A stretch of 7,679 nt of DNA, from NCBI GenBank assembly GCA_903904765.1, contig CAIVEA010000353.1:1-7679 (forward strand), given 5' to 3'. This DNA is from an uncultured Chloroflexota bacterium (GTDB lineage Bacteria; Chloroflexota; Anaerolineae; Aggregatilineales; Phototrophicaceae). Below, one piece after another: positions 1 to 6,595 of this stretch. Position numbers and translations under genes: made by a program. The notes beneath the pieces were generated by a model. It was not told the DNA's origin and did no database searches. It saw only the letters and a program-made list of their open reading frames with translations. The first letter of the stretch is position 1; each line of letters starts with the position of its first letter.

Positions 1-112
1 CCGGCGTATCGCTGACATGATTCCACAAAACAAACACCGCAGAAAACTGGGCGACAAAAAAGACAAACAAGTACATCAATGATTTGGGAAGCCGGGATAA
101 AACGTTCAACAT
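1..112 (-). CDS. N-terminus of a membrane-anchored protein of unknown family (partial, runs off left edge)
   Basis: Reading the minus strand from an ATG at 112-110 gives 37 codons with no stop before the window edge. The product begins MLNVLSRLPK and continues with a hydrophobic run of about 20 residues (roughly 11-30, rich in F, V, L and A) ending near W-N-H. This looks like a signal anchor or first membrane helix. An AGGA ribosome binding site (complement of 120-123) lies 7 nt before the ATG, which strongly supports this start. The plus-strand reading frame through the same bases lacks such support. The family cannot be told from this fragment. It is divergent from the small ORF at 202. Confidence 0.6.
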   Translation of the reverse strand, partial: MLNVLSRLPKSLMYLFVFFVAQFSAVFVLWNHVSDTP

Positions 113-153
113 CAAAACTTCCTTTTATCCACAAACAAGTCTGTCAGGTGGCT

Positions 154-161
154 ATTATAAT
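154..161. promoter_or_regulatory. Symmetric -10 box (ATTATAAT) between divergent genes
   Basis: The palindrome ATTATAAT contains a perfect TATAAT on the plus strand (156-161) and on the minus strand (159-154). Minus-strand transcription would start near 147, giving a leader of about 35 nt that carries the AGGA site of the gene at 112. Plus-strand transcription would start near 168, about 34 nt before the ATG at 202. No good -35 hexamer is visible at 16-18 bp on either side. This is therefore an inference from the -10 match and the gene layout. Confidence 0.4.
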
Positions 162-201
162 GACAACTAGGGAGAAATCACATCAATATAAAACGCGGCG
201 C

Positions 202-369
202 ATGCACGATTGGCACTCCAGCAAGTATATAGAGCTAACGTTTACCATGTTCCCGCTGCTGGTGTTCCACCTGTGGTACGCGCTGTACATCGAACAGGAC
301 TGGCGACTGGAAGCGGATTTCACCCCGGAACGGCTGGTAAAAGACCCCATTTCGCCCAAACCATTGTGA
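202..369 (+). CDS. Small single-helix membrane protein, hypothetical
   Basis: This is a 55-codon ORF (MHDWHSSKYIEL...). It has one hydrophobic segment at about residues 9-28 (IELTFTMFPLLVFHLWYALY), rich in aromatic residues, followed by a charged tail ending in PKPL. An alternative start in frame is ATG 160, preceded by AGGTGG at 146-151. The frame also extends back to an ATG at 79, but that part overlaps the minus-strand gene and is unlikely to be used. The choice between 160 and 202 is uncertain: 160 has the better ribosome binding site, while 202 fits the TATAAT at 156-161. I do not recognise the family. The amphipathic helix and the clean end are the only evidence that it is coding. Confidence 0.4.
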   Translation: MHDWHSSKYIELTFTMFPLLVFHLWYALYIEQDWRLEADFTPERLVKDPISPKPL

Positions 370-446
370 AATCATTCCTAAGAATCTAATCGTATTTCCA
401 ACGTTGCGGTTATTTTAACTAAACGTGATGTACACTTAGGCCAACT

Positions 447-467
447 CCTGATTCTGGCGGAATCGGG
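447..467 (+). repeat. Hairpin in the sensor-kinase leader
   Basis: CCTGATTC (447-454) pairs with GAATCGGG (460-467), an 8-bp stem with one G-U pair and a 5-nt loop, followed by TTT. It lies between the small ORF and the kinase start at 500. It could be a weak terminator for the small ORF, a leader structure or a protein site. The U-tract is too short for a confident terminator call. Confidence 0.3.
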
Positions 468-499
468 TTTGGAGACACGCGCATTGCATAGGCTGTACC

Positions 500-3400
500 A
501 TGAACCGTTCCTCTGTTAGCGCCCTCATCATCTGGTTGCTTGGCTTCGTCATGGCGGTCACGCTGTTCTTGAACCTGCCAAATGGCAACCTTTTCGCACA
601 GTACACCGGCCCAGCGCTGCTCTATGCGCTGGTGACGGCGGCGGCGCTATATTTCGGTGTACTGCTCAGTGAAGGGGAGTTTAGTGCAGCGCACAGCGTC
701 GGCATTGTGGCGCTGCTGGCCTACCCGCTGAACGTGCAACCGATGATGTTGTGGTCTATGTTCTTCGGCGGTTTCTTCGGCGGCATCCTGCTCATCCTCA
801 AAAAGAGCGATCCGCTGTTGCGGCGGCGCTTGACCATCCGTACCACGCGCAGCATCATCGTGATCTGCGCCCGCCTCAGTTTGAGCTTTCTAGTGAGCGC
901 GGCTGTTTTCCAGCTACTGGGCGGCGAAGTGCCGCTGCAAGCGCCGCTGCGTAACCACACCACGCCCCTCGTCGGCATGTCGCTGGCCTACTGCGCGGTG
1001 TATATCGCCATCTTCCTGCTCGAAACCTATGCTGATGGGCGCTCACTAGAAAAATTATGGCGGCGCAGCCTGTTTCCCATCCTGATTTTGCTCATCATGC
1101 CCTTGCCCTTCACCATCCTGTCGGCGCAGGTGATTGCCATCAGCGGCGGGACAATGTGGACGTTTGCCAGCGGAGCAACGCTCATCATCATCGGTCTACA
1201 CGTCTACAGCCGTACCCGTTATCAGCTTCATACCCAGATCGAAGAAAGCCGCACACTGTCCGCCGTCAGCCGTGCCCTGCAAGCTGACTTTGAACTGCAA
1301 CCCCTGTTGCATACCATCTCCGAACAAGTAACGCAGTTGCTACATCCCGACCATTTCACGCTGGCACTGTACGATCCGGTTAAGCGCGAACTGAGCTTCC
1401 CGCTGGTGATGCAGCACGGGCAATCGGTGGAAGTCGCACCCCGACGCGCCGAACAAACCCTGCTGGGGCGCGTGGCGGAACAGCAAGCGCCGCTGTTGCT
1501 GGCGCAGGATGCACAAAATACAGCGCGGCGACTGAAACTGGATGCGCCCCTCAACAATCTGCATTCATGGTTGGGCGTGCCGCTACTGTCGGGCGGACGG
1601 CCTATGGGTGTTCTGGCAGTGGCTTCCAACGACACCGCGCAAACCTTCACTACCTCCGACCAGCGCCTGCTGACGGTTGTTGCCACCAGCGCGGGAGCAG
1701 CCATCGCCAACGCGCAATATCTGGAACAGCAAACCGCCCGCGCCAACCAGCTTGCCACGCTCAACCGCGTTGCCTCGCTGCTGACCGGAACACTCGCGCC
1801 GGATGCAGTACTGGATGCCATCGCGTCCTCAGCAGCAGTCGTCATCGAAGCCACCGCCATTGCGGTCTACCTCGTCCGCGACGATATGCAAACCGGGCTG
1901 ATGCTGGTTCGCACGGCTGGATTGAGCGAGACTTTCAACACCGACCCGATCATGCCGCTCATTCAATCGCCACGCCGTGCCGTGCCGACCTTCATCACCA
2001 ACGCCGCACAAGATGACCGCGTGGCGCTCTACCGTGCCGCGCTGGTGCGCGAGGGCAAACAGGCGTGGGCAGAAATGCCAATGGAAGCTGGCGAAAGCGG
2101 CTTGGGCGTGATCCAGTATTTCTACGATGCGCCGCAGGTGTTCAGCGAGAATGATGTCGAAATCCTGCGTGCCTTCACCACACAGGCGGCGCTGGCGATC
2201 AAAAACGCCCGCCAATATTCGACTACCGACAAGGCGCTGGAACGCCGCGTGGAGCAGATGTACGCGCTGGCAACGCTGGGGCGGCAACTGACCGCCACCA
2301 TGAACCTGCGCTCGATCTGCAATCTGGTATTAGGGCGGGCGATGGAAGTCACCGTCTCCAAAGCCGGATACATCATCCTACGCGAAGACCCTAGCGCCGA
2401 ATTTCGGGTAGAAACGCTCAACGGCTATCCGCTGGATATGCCTGTAGATGCTAATGATGTGATGCGCTCTACCGGCGGGCGCGTGTTGCAAACTGGACAG
2501 GCTGCGCGGGTAATGGATTTGCGCGGCGAACCGTCGGCGCAACCCATTCTGGCGGGAACGCGGGCGCAACTGATTATGCCGATTGTCCGCAGCGGGCAAA
2601 TTCTGGGCGCAATCGGCCTCGAAAGCGACACGCCCGCCGCCTACACCGAAGAAGACAGCTACTTCATCACGCAACTGGCGAACCAGACCGTGATTGCGAT
2701 GGATAACACCCGCCTGTTCGAGCGTATTGCGGAAGCGCGGGATCGCTTACAGGTCATCCTGAACGCCATGACGGAAGGCATTGTGCTGGTAGATCGGCAA
2801 GGGATGATCGCTCTGGCGAATCCCCGCGTCCGGCTGATCGGCTTGCAGGCCAACGCCTTGCTCAACCAACCGTTGGATGCGCTGATGGAGCGCCCTGATC
2901 TCGAACTAGCGGAGCGCATGGGCTTCGAGTCTGACCACCGCTTGAGCAAGTTGCTCAAAGAACTCCGCGCCGGAATCAGCCTGAGCGACGCACAACCCTT
3001 CGCCTACAGCCTGCAACATGACGGCGAAACCGTCTACGTCCAGCGGCACATCATTCCCGTAGGCGCATCGGATAGCGACCCGCTGGGGGCGCTGTTCGTG
3101 TTCTACGACCAGACTGAGGAACGCGAACTCGCCCAGATGCGCGACGACCTCGGCAGCATGATTGTCCACGACCTCCGTAGCCCGCTAACTGCTGTCACCA
3201 CCGGACTGAAGCTACTGCGCGACATTGTGCCGAAGGAGAGCGACTTCTATTCACTAGTCGAATCCACCACCGACACTAGCCAGCGTGCCATCCGCAAGTT
3301 GCTGGCGCGGGTGGACTCGCTGCTGGACATTTCCAAGATGGAAAAAGGCCAGTTGATGCTAGACATTGAACCCACGCCCCTCAAACGACTGGCGCATAAC

Positions 3401-3853
3401 GTCGTCCACGAGCTAGGGCCGCTGGCGCAAGACCTCGATGTCACATTAGCGGTGAAGCTGCCGCCCGGTCTGCCGCCACTGGCCGCTGATGGCGATAAAG
3501 TGGAGCGCGTGCTGCAAAATCTGGTGGATAATGCGCTCAAGTTCAGCCCGATGGGCGGTTCGGTCAGCATTCAGGCCGCCGAACATGAACCCGGCTGGGT
3601 ACGGGTGGAAGTGGCTGATACCGGGCCGGGCGTGCCGGACGAATACAAAAACCGCCTATTTGACCGCTATGTGCAGATCAAAGGGCGGCGCGGACATCGG
3701 CGCGGCATCGGCTTGGGGCTGACCTTCTGCCGTATGGCGGTGGAAGCGCACGGCGGGCGCATCTGGATTACCGATAATCCTACCGGAGGCAGCATCTTCG
3801 CCTTCACCATGCCCATCACCGTTCTTGAGGACGAGGAACACCTCGTTGACTGA
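500..3853 (+). CDS. Membrane-bound sensor histidine kinase with three GAF domains and a PAS domain
   Basis: A 1117-residue kinase. About eight hydrophobic helices fill residues 8-236 (near 8-26, 37-56, 65-78, 82-100, 117-140, 157-174, 191-214 and 218-236), so the N-terminus is a membrane sensor module. Three GAF domains follow (about 268-405, 435-572 and 603-738), joined by helical linkers, then a PAS domain (about 748-870, NAMTEGIVLVD). The HisKA H-box is VHDLRSPL with phospho-acceptor H890. The ATPase has an N-box NLVDNALKFSP (N1007, N1011), G1 DTGPGVP (D1040) and G2 GIGLGL (1069-1074), so all catalytic motifs are intact. There is no receiver domain and no response-regulator gene next to it, making it an orphan kinase that should phosphorylate a partner encoded elsewhere. 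The ligand is unknown; GAF and PAS domains bind small molecules, haem or chromophores in other proteins. The start has only a weak TAGG site (489-492). Confidence 0.95.
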   Translation: MNRSSVSALIIWLLGFVMAVTLFLNLPNGNLFAQYTGPALLYALVTAAALYFGVLLSEGEFSAAHSVGIVALLAYPLNVQPMMLWSMFFGGFFGGILLILKKSDPLLRRRLTIRTTRSIIVICARLSLSFLVSAAVFQLLGGEVPLQAPLRNHTTPLVGMSLAYCAVYIAIFLLETYADGRSLEKLWRRSLFPILILLIMPLPFTILSAQVIAISGGTMWTFASGATLIIIGLHVYSRTRYQLHTQIEESRTLSAVSRALQADFELQPLLHTISEQVTQLLHPDHFTLALYDPVKRELSFPLVMQHGQSVEVAPRRAEQTLLGRVAEQQAPLLLAQDAQNTARRLKLDAPLNNLHSWLGVPLLSGGRPMGVLAVASNDTAQTFTTSDQRLLTVVATSAGAAIANAQYLEQQTARANQLATLNRVASLLTGTLAPDAVLDAIASSAAVVIEATAIAVYLVRDDMQTGLMLVRTAGLSETFNTDPIMPLIQSPRRAVPTFITNAAQDDRVALYRAALVREGKQAWAEMPMEAGESGLGVIQYFYDAPQVFSENDVEILRAFTTQAALAIKNARQYSTTDKALERRVEQMYALATLGRQLTATMNLRSICNLVLGRAMEVTVSKAGYIILREDPSAEFRVETLNGYPLDMPVDANDVMRSTGGRVLQTGQAARVMDLRGEPSAQPILAGTRAQLIMPIVRSGQILGAIGLESDTPAAYTEEDSYFITQLANQTVIAMDNTRLFERIAEARDRLQVILNAMTEGIVLVDRQGMIALANPRVRLIGLQANALLNQPLDALMERPDLELAERMGFESDHRLSKLLKELRAGISLSDAQPFAYSLQHDGETVYVQRHIIPVGASDSDPLGALFVFYDQTEERELAQMRDDLGSMIVHDLRSPLTAVTTGLKLLRDIVPKESDFYSLVESTTDTSQRAIRKLLARVDSLLDISKMEKGQLMLDIEPTPLKRLAHNVVHELGPLAQDLDVTLAVKLPPGLPPLAADGDKVERVLQNLVDNALKFSPMGGSVSIQAAEHEPGWVRVEVADTGPGVPDEYKNRLFDRYVQIKGRRGHRRGIGLGLTFCRMAVEAHGGRIWITDNPTGGSIFAFTMPITVLEDEEHLVD

Positions 3854-3859
3854 CGCGCA

Positions 3860-3901
3860 GGGGGTCAGCAATCGCATGGACTTACGCGGATGTAGACCCC
3901 C
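3860..3901. repeat. Inverted repeat GGGGGTC / GACCCCC after the sensor kinase
   Basis: GGGGGTC (3860-3866) and GACCCCC (3895-3901) are perfect 7-bp arms separated by 28 nt, starting 6 nt after the kinase stop. No U-tract follows (the next bases are C-rich), so this is not a standard intrinsic terminator. It may act as a transcript-end structure. A second small palindrome, GCTTGAaTCAAGC, lies at 3915-3927 before the transporter gene and could be a protein-binding site. Confidence 0.25.
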
Positions 3902-3969
3902 ACCCCCGGTTTCTGCTTGAATCAAGCGTATGTCCCCCGCCCGTTTGTCCATCAATCACAGGATTGCTC

Positions 3970-4938
3970 ATGCTTGCTGCCCGTCTCAACGCGCCCTCGT
4001 GGAAGGTGATCGTCGCCTTCGCCCTGATCTATATCATCTGGGGTTCTAGCTACCTCGGCATCCATGTGGCGCTGGAGTCGTTCCCGCCCTTTTTCAGCGC
4101 CGCAGCGCGTTTCCTGATCGCGGGCAGCGTGCTATTCGTCATCGTCCGCCGCAACACCCCCGCCCCCACCCGTAACCAGTGGCGTTCAGCCATCATCCTC
4201 GGCTTTTTCATGTTCTTCATCGGCAACGGCAGCCTGATGTGGGCGCAAACCATGCTCTCATCCGGCATGGCCGCTACGCTCTACGCCACCGTGCCGATGG
4301 CCTTCGGCATCCTCGGTTGGCTACTATTCGGGCAACCCCGCCCTGCCGGACGCGGCTTGGTCGGCATGATTATCGGCTTTTTAGGGGTCATCGTCCTCGT
4401 CGGGCCGGGCGATACCGAAATGGTCAATCCCATCGGCGTGCTGCTGATTTTCTGCTCCACGCTCGGCTGGTCGGGCGGGTCACTGCTCTCGCGCCGTATG
4501 GATACACCCGCCTCCGCCACGCTGGGCGCGGCCATGAACCTGCTCGTGTCCGGCATCATGCTCATGCTCGCCAGCGGCTTCACGGGCGAGTTCACCCGCA
4601 TCCATGCCGAAACCATCGCCCCGCAGTCGGTGATCGCATTGTTCTATCTGGCGCTCGGCCCCTCGTTAACGGCCTTCAGCGCGTATATGTGGCTGCTCTC
4701 GGTCACATCGCCAGCGCGGGTGAGTACCTATGCCTATGTGAATCCGGTAGTTGCCGTGTTCCTCGGTTGGGCGATTCTGGGTGAGCAAGTGACAGCGCAC
4801 ACACTGATCGCCTCCGCCATCATCCTGTTCGGCGTGATTCTGATGACCACGTACCGCGCACAACCCGTCCCGGCAGAGGCCGTGCCCTCGCTGGATGCAG
4901 CAACGACACAGGCGAAAGCGGCACGCGCCACCCGCTAA
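3970..4938 (+). CDS. yedA: EamA-family (DMT) drug/metabolite exporter, YedA-like
   Basis: A 322-residue, very hydrophobic protein with about ten membrane helices arranged as two EamA repeats (about 12-140 and 150-295). Family signatures recalled from E. coli YedA are present: IYIIWGSSY near residues 20-28, ESFPPFFSAAARFLIAG after it, and SPARVSTYAYVNPVVAVFLG with a following GE (residues 247-272). The family exports small metabolites, amino acids or drugs across the inner membrane; the substrate here cannot be inferred. ATG 3970 is chosen over the in-frame TTG 3964 because AGGA (3960-3963) sits 6 nt upstream. The C-terminal tail is Ala/Thr-rich and cytoplasmic. It is 116 nt from the kinase and 149 nt from the next gene, so it is probably transcribed alone. 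The subfamily name is by recalled similarity. Confidence 0.88.
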   Translation: MLAARLNAPSWKVIVAFALIYIIWGSSYLGIHVALESFPPFFSAAARFLIAGSVLFVIVRRNTPAPTRNQWRSAIILGFFMFFIGNGSLMWAQTMLSSGMAATLYATVPMAFGILGWLLFGQPRPAGRGLVGMIIGFLGVIVLVGPGDTEMVNPIGVLLIFCSTLGWSGGSLLSRRMDTPASATLGAAMNLLVSGIMLMLASGFTGEFTRIHAETIAPQSVIALFYLALGPSLTAFSAYMWLLSVTSPARVSTYAYVNPVVAVFLGWAILGEQVTAHTLIASAIILFGVILMTTYRAQPVPAEAVPSLDAATTQAKAARATR

Positions 4939-4986
4939 ATTCCTTCTGCACAGATGAGCGTATTTTATTGCAGCACAGGTAGTACT

Positions 4987-5026
4987 ATGACATTCTGCGC
5001 CGATTCACCATGTCATCTGTCAGATG
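4987..5026. promoter_or_regulatory. Overlapping inverted repeats upstream of the DeoR/NosL-like regulator
   Basis: ATGACAT (4987-4993) is the inverted match of ATGTCAT (5010-5016), and a 13-bp palindrome CATCTG-T-CAGATG (5014-5026) overlaps the right arm. Both lie in the 149-bp gap between the exporter and the regulator, 60-100 bp before the regulator start. They could be operators for an upstream activator or repressor. Only symmetry supports this. Confidence 0.3.
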
Positions 5027-5044
5027 CAACCCTGTGATAAGTCT

Positions 5045-5076
5045 GTTATATTAAACACATTCGCGTTAAATATAAC
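5045..5076. promoter_or_regulatory. 32-bp near-perfect dyad, probable autoregulatory operator
   Basis: GTTATATTAAAC (5045-5056) and GTTAAATATAAC (5065-5076) are 12-bp inverted arms with a single mismatch, separated by ACATTCGC. The dyad ends 11 nt before the ATG of the regulator at 5088. The left arm contains a possible -10 (TATATT, 5047-5052) with a weak -35 (ATGCAA, 5024-5029, 17-bp spacer). A dimer bound here would cover the -10 region and transcription start, as expected for self-repression. The dyad is directly visible; its role as operator is inferred from position and from DeoR-family habits. Confidence 0.6.
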
Positions 5077-5087
5077 AAGCTGTACTC

Positions 5088-5663
5088 ATGGAACCCACGA
5101 AACACAGCGATCAGCGGCGGGATGCCATTTTGAACTGGCTGACCGAATACCGCGTCCTCTCGATTGACGATCTGGCTTCGCGCTTGAATGTGTCCATCAT
5201 GACCGTTCATCGTGATCTGGAAACGCTGGTCAGCAGTGGCAGGGTTGAAAAGAGTTACGGCAAGGTACGGATGCGCTCTGAAGCGCCTCAAGCGTCTCGC
5301 GGGTCACTGTGCGCGATGTGCGGCACAGCGCCTTCAGACCGTACCATATTCACCATTCATCAGCAATCCGGTGGCCTGCTGACGGCCTGCTGCGCGCACT
5401 GCGGCATGATCTTATTGACCAAGCAATCCGGCAACTATTCGGCGCTCACCAAAGATTTTCTGCACGGGCGCATGGTCAATGTTCTACAAGCGTATTTCGT
5501 GGTGAACAGTCGCATTCAAGCCTGCTGCATACCGAGCGTGTTGTGTTTCGCCTCGGTGGAGGATGCAAACGCTTTTCAACTGGGGTTCGGTGGCGAAGTA
5601 TGGTCATTCGAGGAGACAACTTCGCATCTGACGATGACGCATCATCCCCACAGTGACAAGTGA
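5088..5663 (+). CDS. DeoR-type helix-turn-helix regulator with a NosL-like metal-binding domain
   Basis: A 191-residue protein. Residues 8-63 form a DeoR-type winged helix: RRDAILNWL, then LASRLNVSIMTVHRDLETL (29-47, recognition helix around S36-L44), then a GRVEKSYGKV wing. The usual DeoR C-terminal sugar-phosphate sensor (about 160 residues with a Rossmann-like fold) is absent. Residues 75-176 instead read like NosL: CAMCG (C75, C78), a GG-containing strand leading to CCAHCGM (C101, C102, C105, M107), then DFLHGRMVN...AYFVV...FASVEDANAF...GFGGEVWSFEE. This matches the NosL pattern of D-x-x-x-G-x-x-I/V-D/N, A-Y-Y-V-V-G, a DA-containing helix and GG-x-V-x-x-F-E-E. A C146-C147 pair falls where NosL has Met-Gly, and the tail holds H180, M183, H185, H186 and H188. 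NosL binds Cu(I), so this may be a copper or thiophilic-metal sensor, though zinc or redox sensing is also possible. No clear Shine-Dalgarno precedes the ATG. No metal genes lie nearby. Confidence 0.85.
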   Translation: MEPTKHSDQRRDAILNWLTEYRVLSIDDLASRLNVSIMTVHRDLETLVSSGRVEKSYGKVRMRSEAPQASRGSLCAMCGTAPSDRTIFTIHQQSGGLLTACCAHCGMILLTKQSGNYSALTKDFLHGRMVNVLQAYFVVNSRIQACCIPSVLCFASVEDANAFQLGFGGEVWSFEETTSHLTMTHHPHSDK

Positions 5664-5824
5664 CAGCGGTGCATGCAGCATGATCGAACGAGAACAGCCC
5701 GGAGTATTCCGGTTATCTGCTCAAACGGATGGATTTTAGCGGTACAAGAAGGCATCCCCGATTACGTGACCGATTGTTAGCGGGAGAGCCGTCCACCTAT
5801 CCGAATGCAGCAGCGTTCTACTGC

Positions 5825-5855
5825 AAAGGATACCCGCCGCCCCGGGTGTCCTTTT
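5825..5855. terminator. Bidirectional intrinsic terminator between convergent genes
   Basis: AAAGGATACCC (5825-5835) pairs with GGGTGTCCTTT (5844-5854), an 11-bp stem with one G-U pair and an 8-nt GC-rich loop, followed by a fourth T. On the minus strand the same hairpin ends with a TTT run. It sits between the stop of the plus-strand regulator (5663) and the stop of the minus-strand toxin (5890), so it can serve both. The 160 bases from 5664 to 5824 hold no supported gene, only a 5-bp hairpin CCGGA-gtat-TCCGG (5699-5712). Confidence 0.6.
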
Positions 5856-5889
5856 GCCCTTTATAGCCCCGTTGTCGGGAACGATCCGG

Positions 5890-6273
5890 TTACAGATACG
5901 GTTGAATGGCGAGGCTGCCGATCAGAGGTTGCATATCCTTGAGGTTGTGGGTGTACAGCGGCACTTGCAACCGATGGGCTACCGAAGCAATCAAGCAGTC
6001 CTCTTTGCCGATGTGGTGGCTGAACTGAAACCGTTCCAACTGCGCCATCGCCCATCGTTGATCGTCCGCTGTAGGATAAAGCAGGTCGAATCTGTCCAAC
6101 AACGTCCTGCATGCTGTTAAATGAGCCTTGTTGGGGGAACCCTCTATCACTTCCAGCCATGTCACCGAACAGACCGAAAGACGCGCAGGCAAGTTATCTA
6201 CTCACGCTCTAGCAACCGCATTACGGCGGAAATAATGCAAAATGACAGCGGTATCCACAATCCCAACGCTCAT
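5890..6273 (-). pseudogene. vapC: PIN-domain (VapC-type) toxin interrupted by an in-frame TGA
   Basis: The minus strand from ATG 6273 to TAA 5890 is one continuous frame of 128 codons, a normal VapC length, with a single TGA at codon 24 (6204-6202). The first part reads MSVGIVDTAVILHYFRRNAVARA and the frame resumes as VDNLPARLSVCSVTWLEVIEG. PIN active-site acidic residues can be placed at D7 (IVDT), E41 (TWLE), D92 (GKEDCLIA) and D113 (THNLKDM), so all four would be present if the stop were absent. Many PIN proteins have a Trp in this A-x-x-W-L-x-x-L position, so TGG to TGA is the likely change. PIN toxins are Mg-dependent RNases that cleave tRNA, rRNA or mRNA. As it stands translation would yield a 23-residue peptide. 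Re-initiation at TTG 6192 would lack D7 and probably be inactive. A sequencing error would have the same appearance. Confidence 0.8.
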
Positions 6274-6566
6274 TCGTCCTCACCCCAATCGCCCAAACGC
6301 TGGCGACGCTGTTCTGCACGATGGTGCTTCACCCACTCAACGGGGTCTTCAATCTCCGGGTACTTCGTCTCAATCGGGTTAAGTTCATCCATCAACTGAT
6401 TGAGCATCTTGCCCCAATGTCCTTCAGTGGGCGGTTGGGGAACAGGTGTAGGTTGAAGATCACGCTCGACAGATGAGACTACCTGCTCGATCAGATGTAA
6501 CCGTTCACGGGGAGGCAGTTGGAGCGCCATCGCCAGTGCTTCTTGATACAGTTCAGTGATCGTCAT
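6270..6566 (-). CDS. Antitoxin partner of the PIN toxin
   Basis: A 98-residue acidic-and-basic mosaic protein. The N-terminal part (MTITELYQEALAMALQLPPRERLHLIEQVV, about 1-31) looks like a short helical dimerisation or DNA-binding segment. A Pro-rich linker follows at about 38-48. The C-terminal part has YPEIEDPVEWVKHHR and an EQRRQRLGDW stretch (about 69-94), likely the toxin-wrapping region. Its TGA stop (6272-6270) overlaps the toxin ATG (6273-6271) as ATGA, the usual arrangement for translational coupling in toxin-antitoxin operons. A perfect AGGAGGT (complement of 6576-6582) lies 9 nt before the ATG. The antitoxin role rests on position and size; I do not recognise a named antitoxin family. 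The frame is fully open although its toxin is broken. Confidence 0.78.
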   Translation of the reverse strand: MTITELYQEALAMALQLPPRERLHLIEQVVSSVERDLQPTPVPQPPTEGHWGKMLNQLMDELNPIETKYPEIEDPVEWVKHHRAEQRRQRLGDWGEDE

Positions 6567-6575
6567 ACCTTTTTT

Positions 6576-6582
6576 ACCTCCT
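6576..6582 (-). promoter_or_regulatory. Consensus ribosome binding site AGGAGGT of the antitoxin gene
   Basis: On the minus strand AGGAGGT is followed by 9 nt (AAAAAAGGT) and the ATG at 6566. This is the strongest ribosome binding site in the window. High antitoxin translation relative to toxin is typical of such operons. Confidence 0.75.
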
Positions 6583-6595
6583 CATCCCTATTTTC

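Noticed and set aside
79..159. N-terminal extension of the small plus-strand membrane ORF back to ATG 79
   Set aside because: It overlaps the minus-strand gene start, which has a good ribosome binding site, and the extension has no membrane or domain character.
1228..1860. Long open frames antisense to the sensor kinase (also at 2659-2958 and 3247-3570)
   Set aside because: Low-complexity Ser/Arg/Ala-rich translations typical of shadows in GC-rich coding DNA; the plus-strand kinase explains the region fully.
5729..5866. 45-codon plus-strand ORF (begins MDFSGTRRHP) after the regulator, and an 18-codon ORF from ATG 5680 just before it in another frame
   Set aside because: No ribosome binding site, and the longer one runs through the bidirectional terminator at 5825-5855. 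No recognisable motif. Might be a decayed gene remnant, but there is nothing to support it.
6202..6204. Selenocysteine or reassigned UGA codon in the PIN toxin
   Set aside because: UGA terminates the kinase, regulator and antitoxin genes, and no SECIS-like hairpin is evident just after the codon. A nonsense mutation or a base error is simpler.
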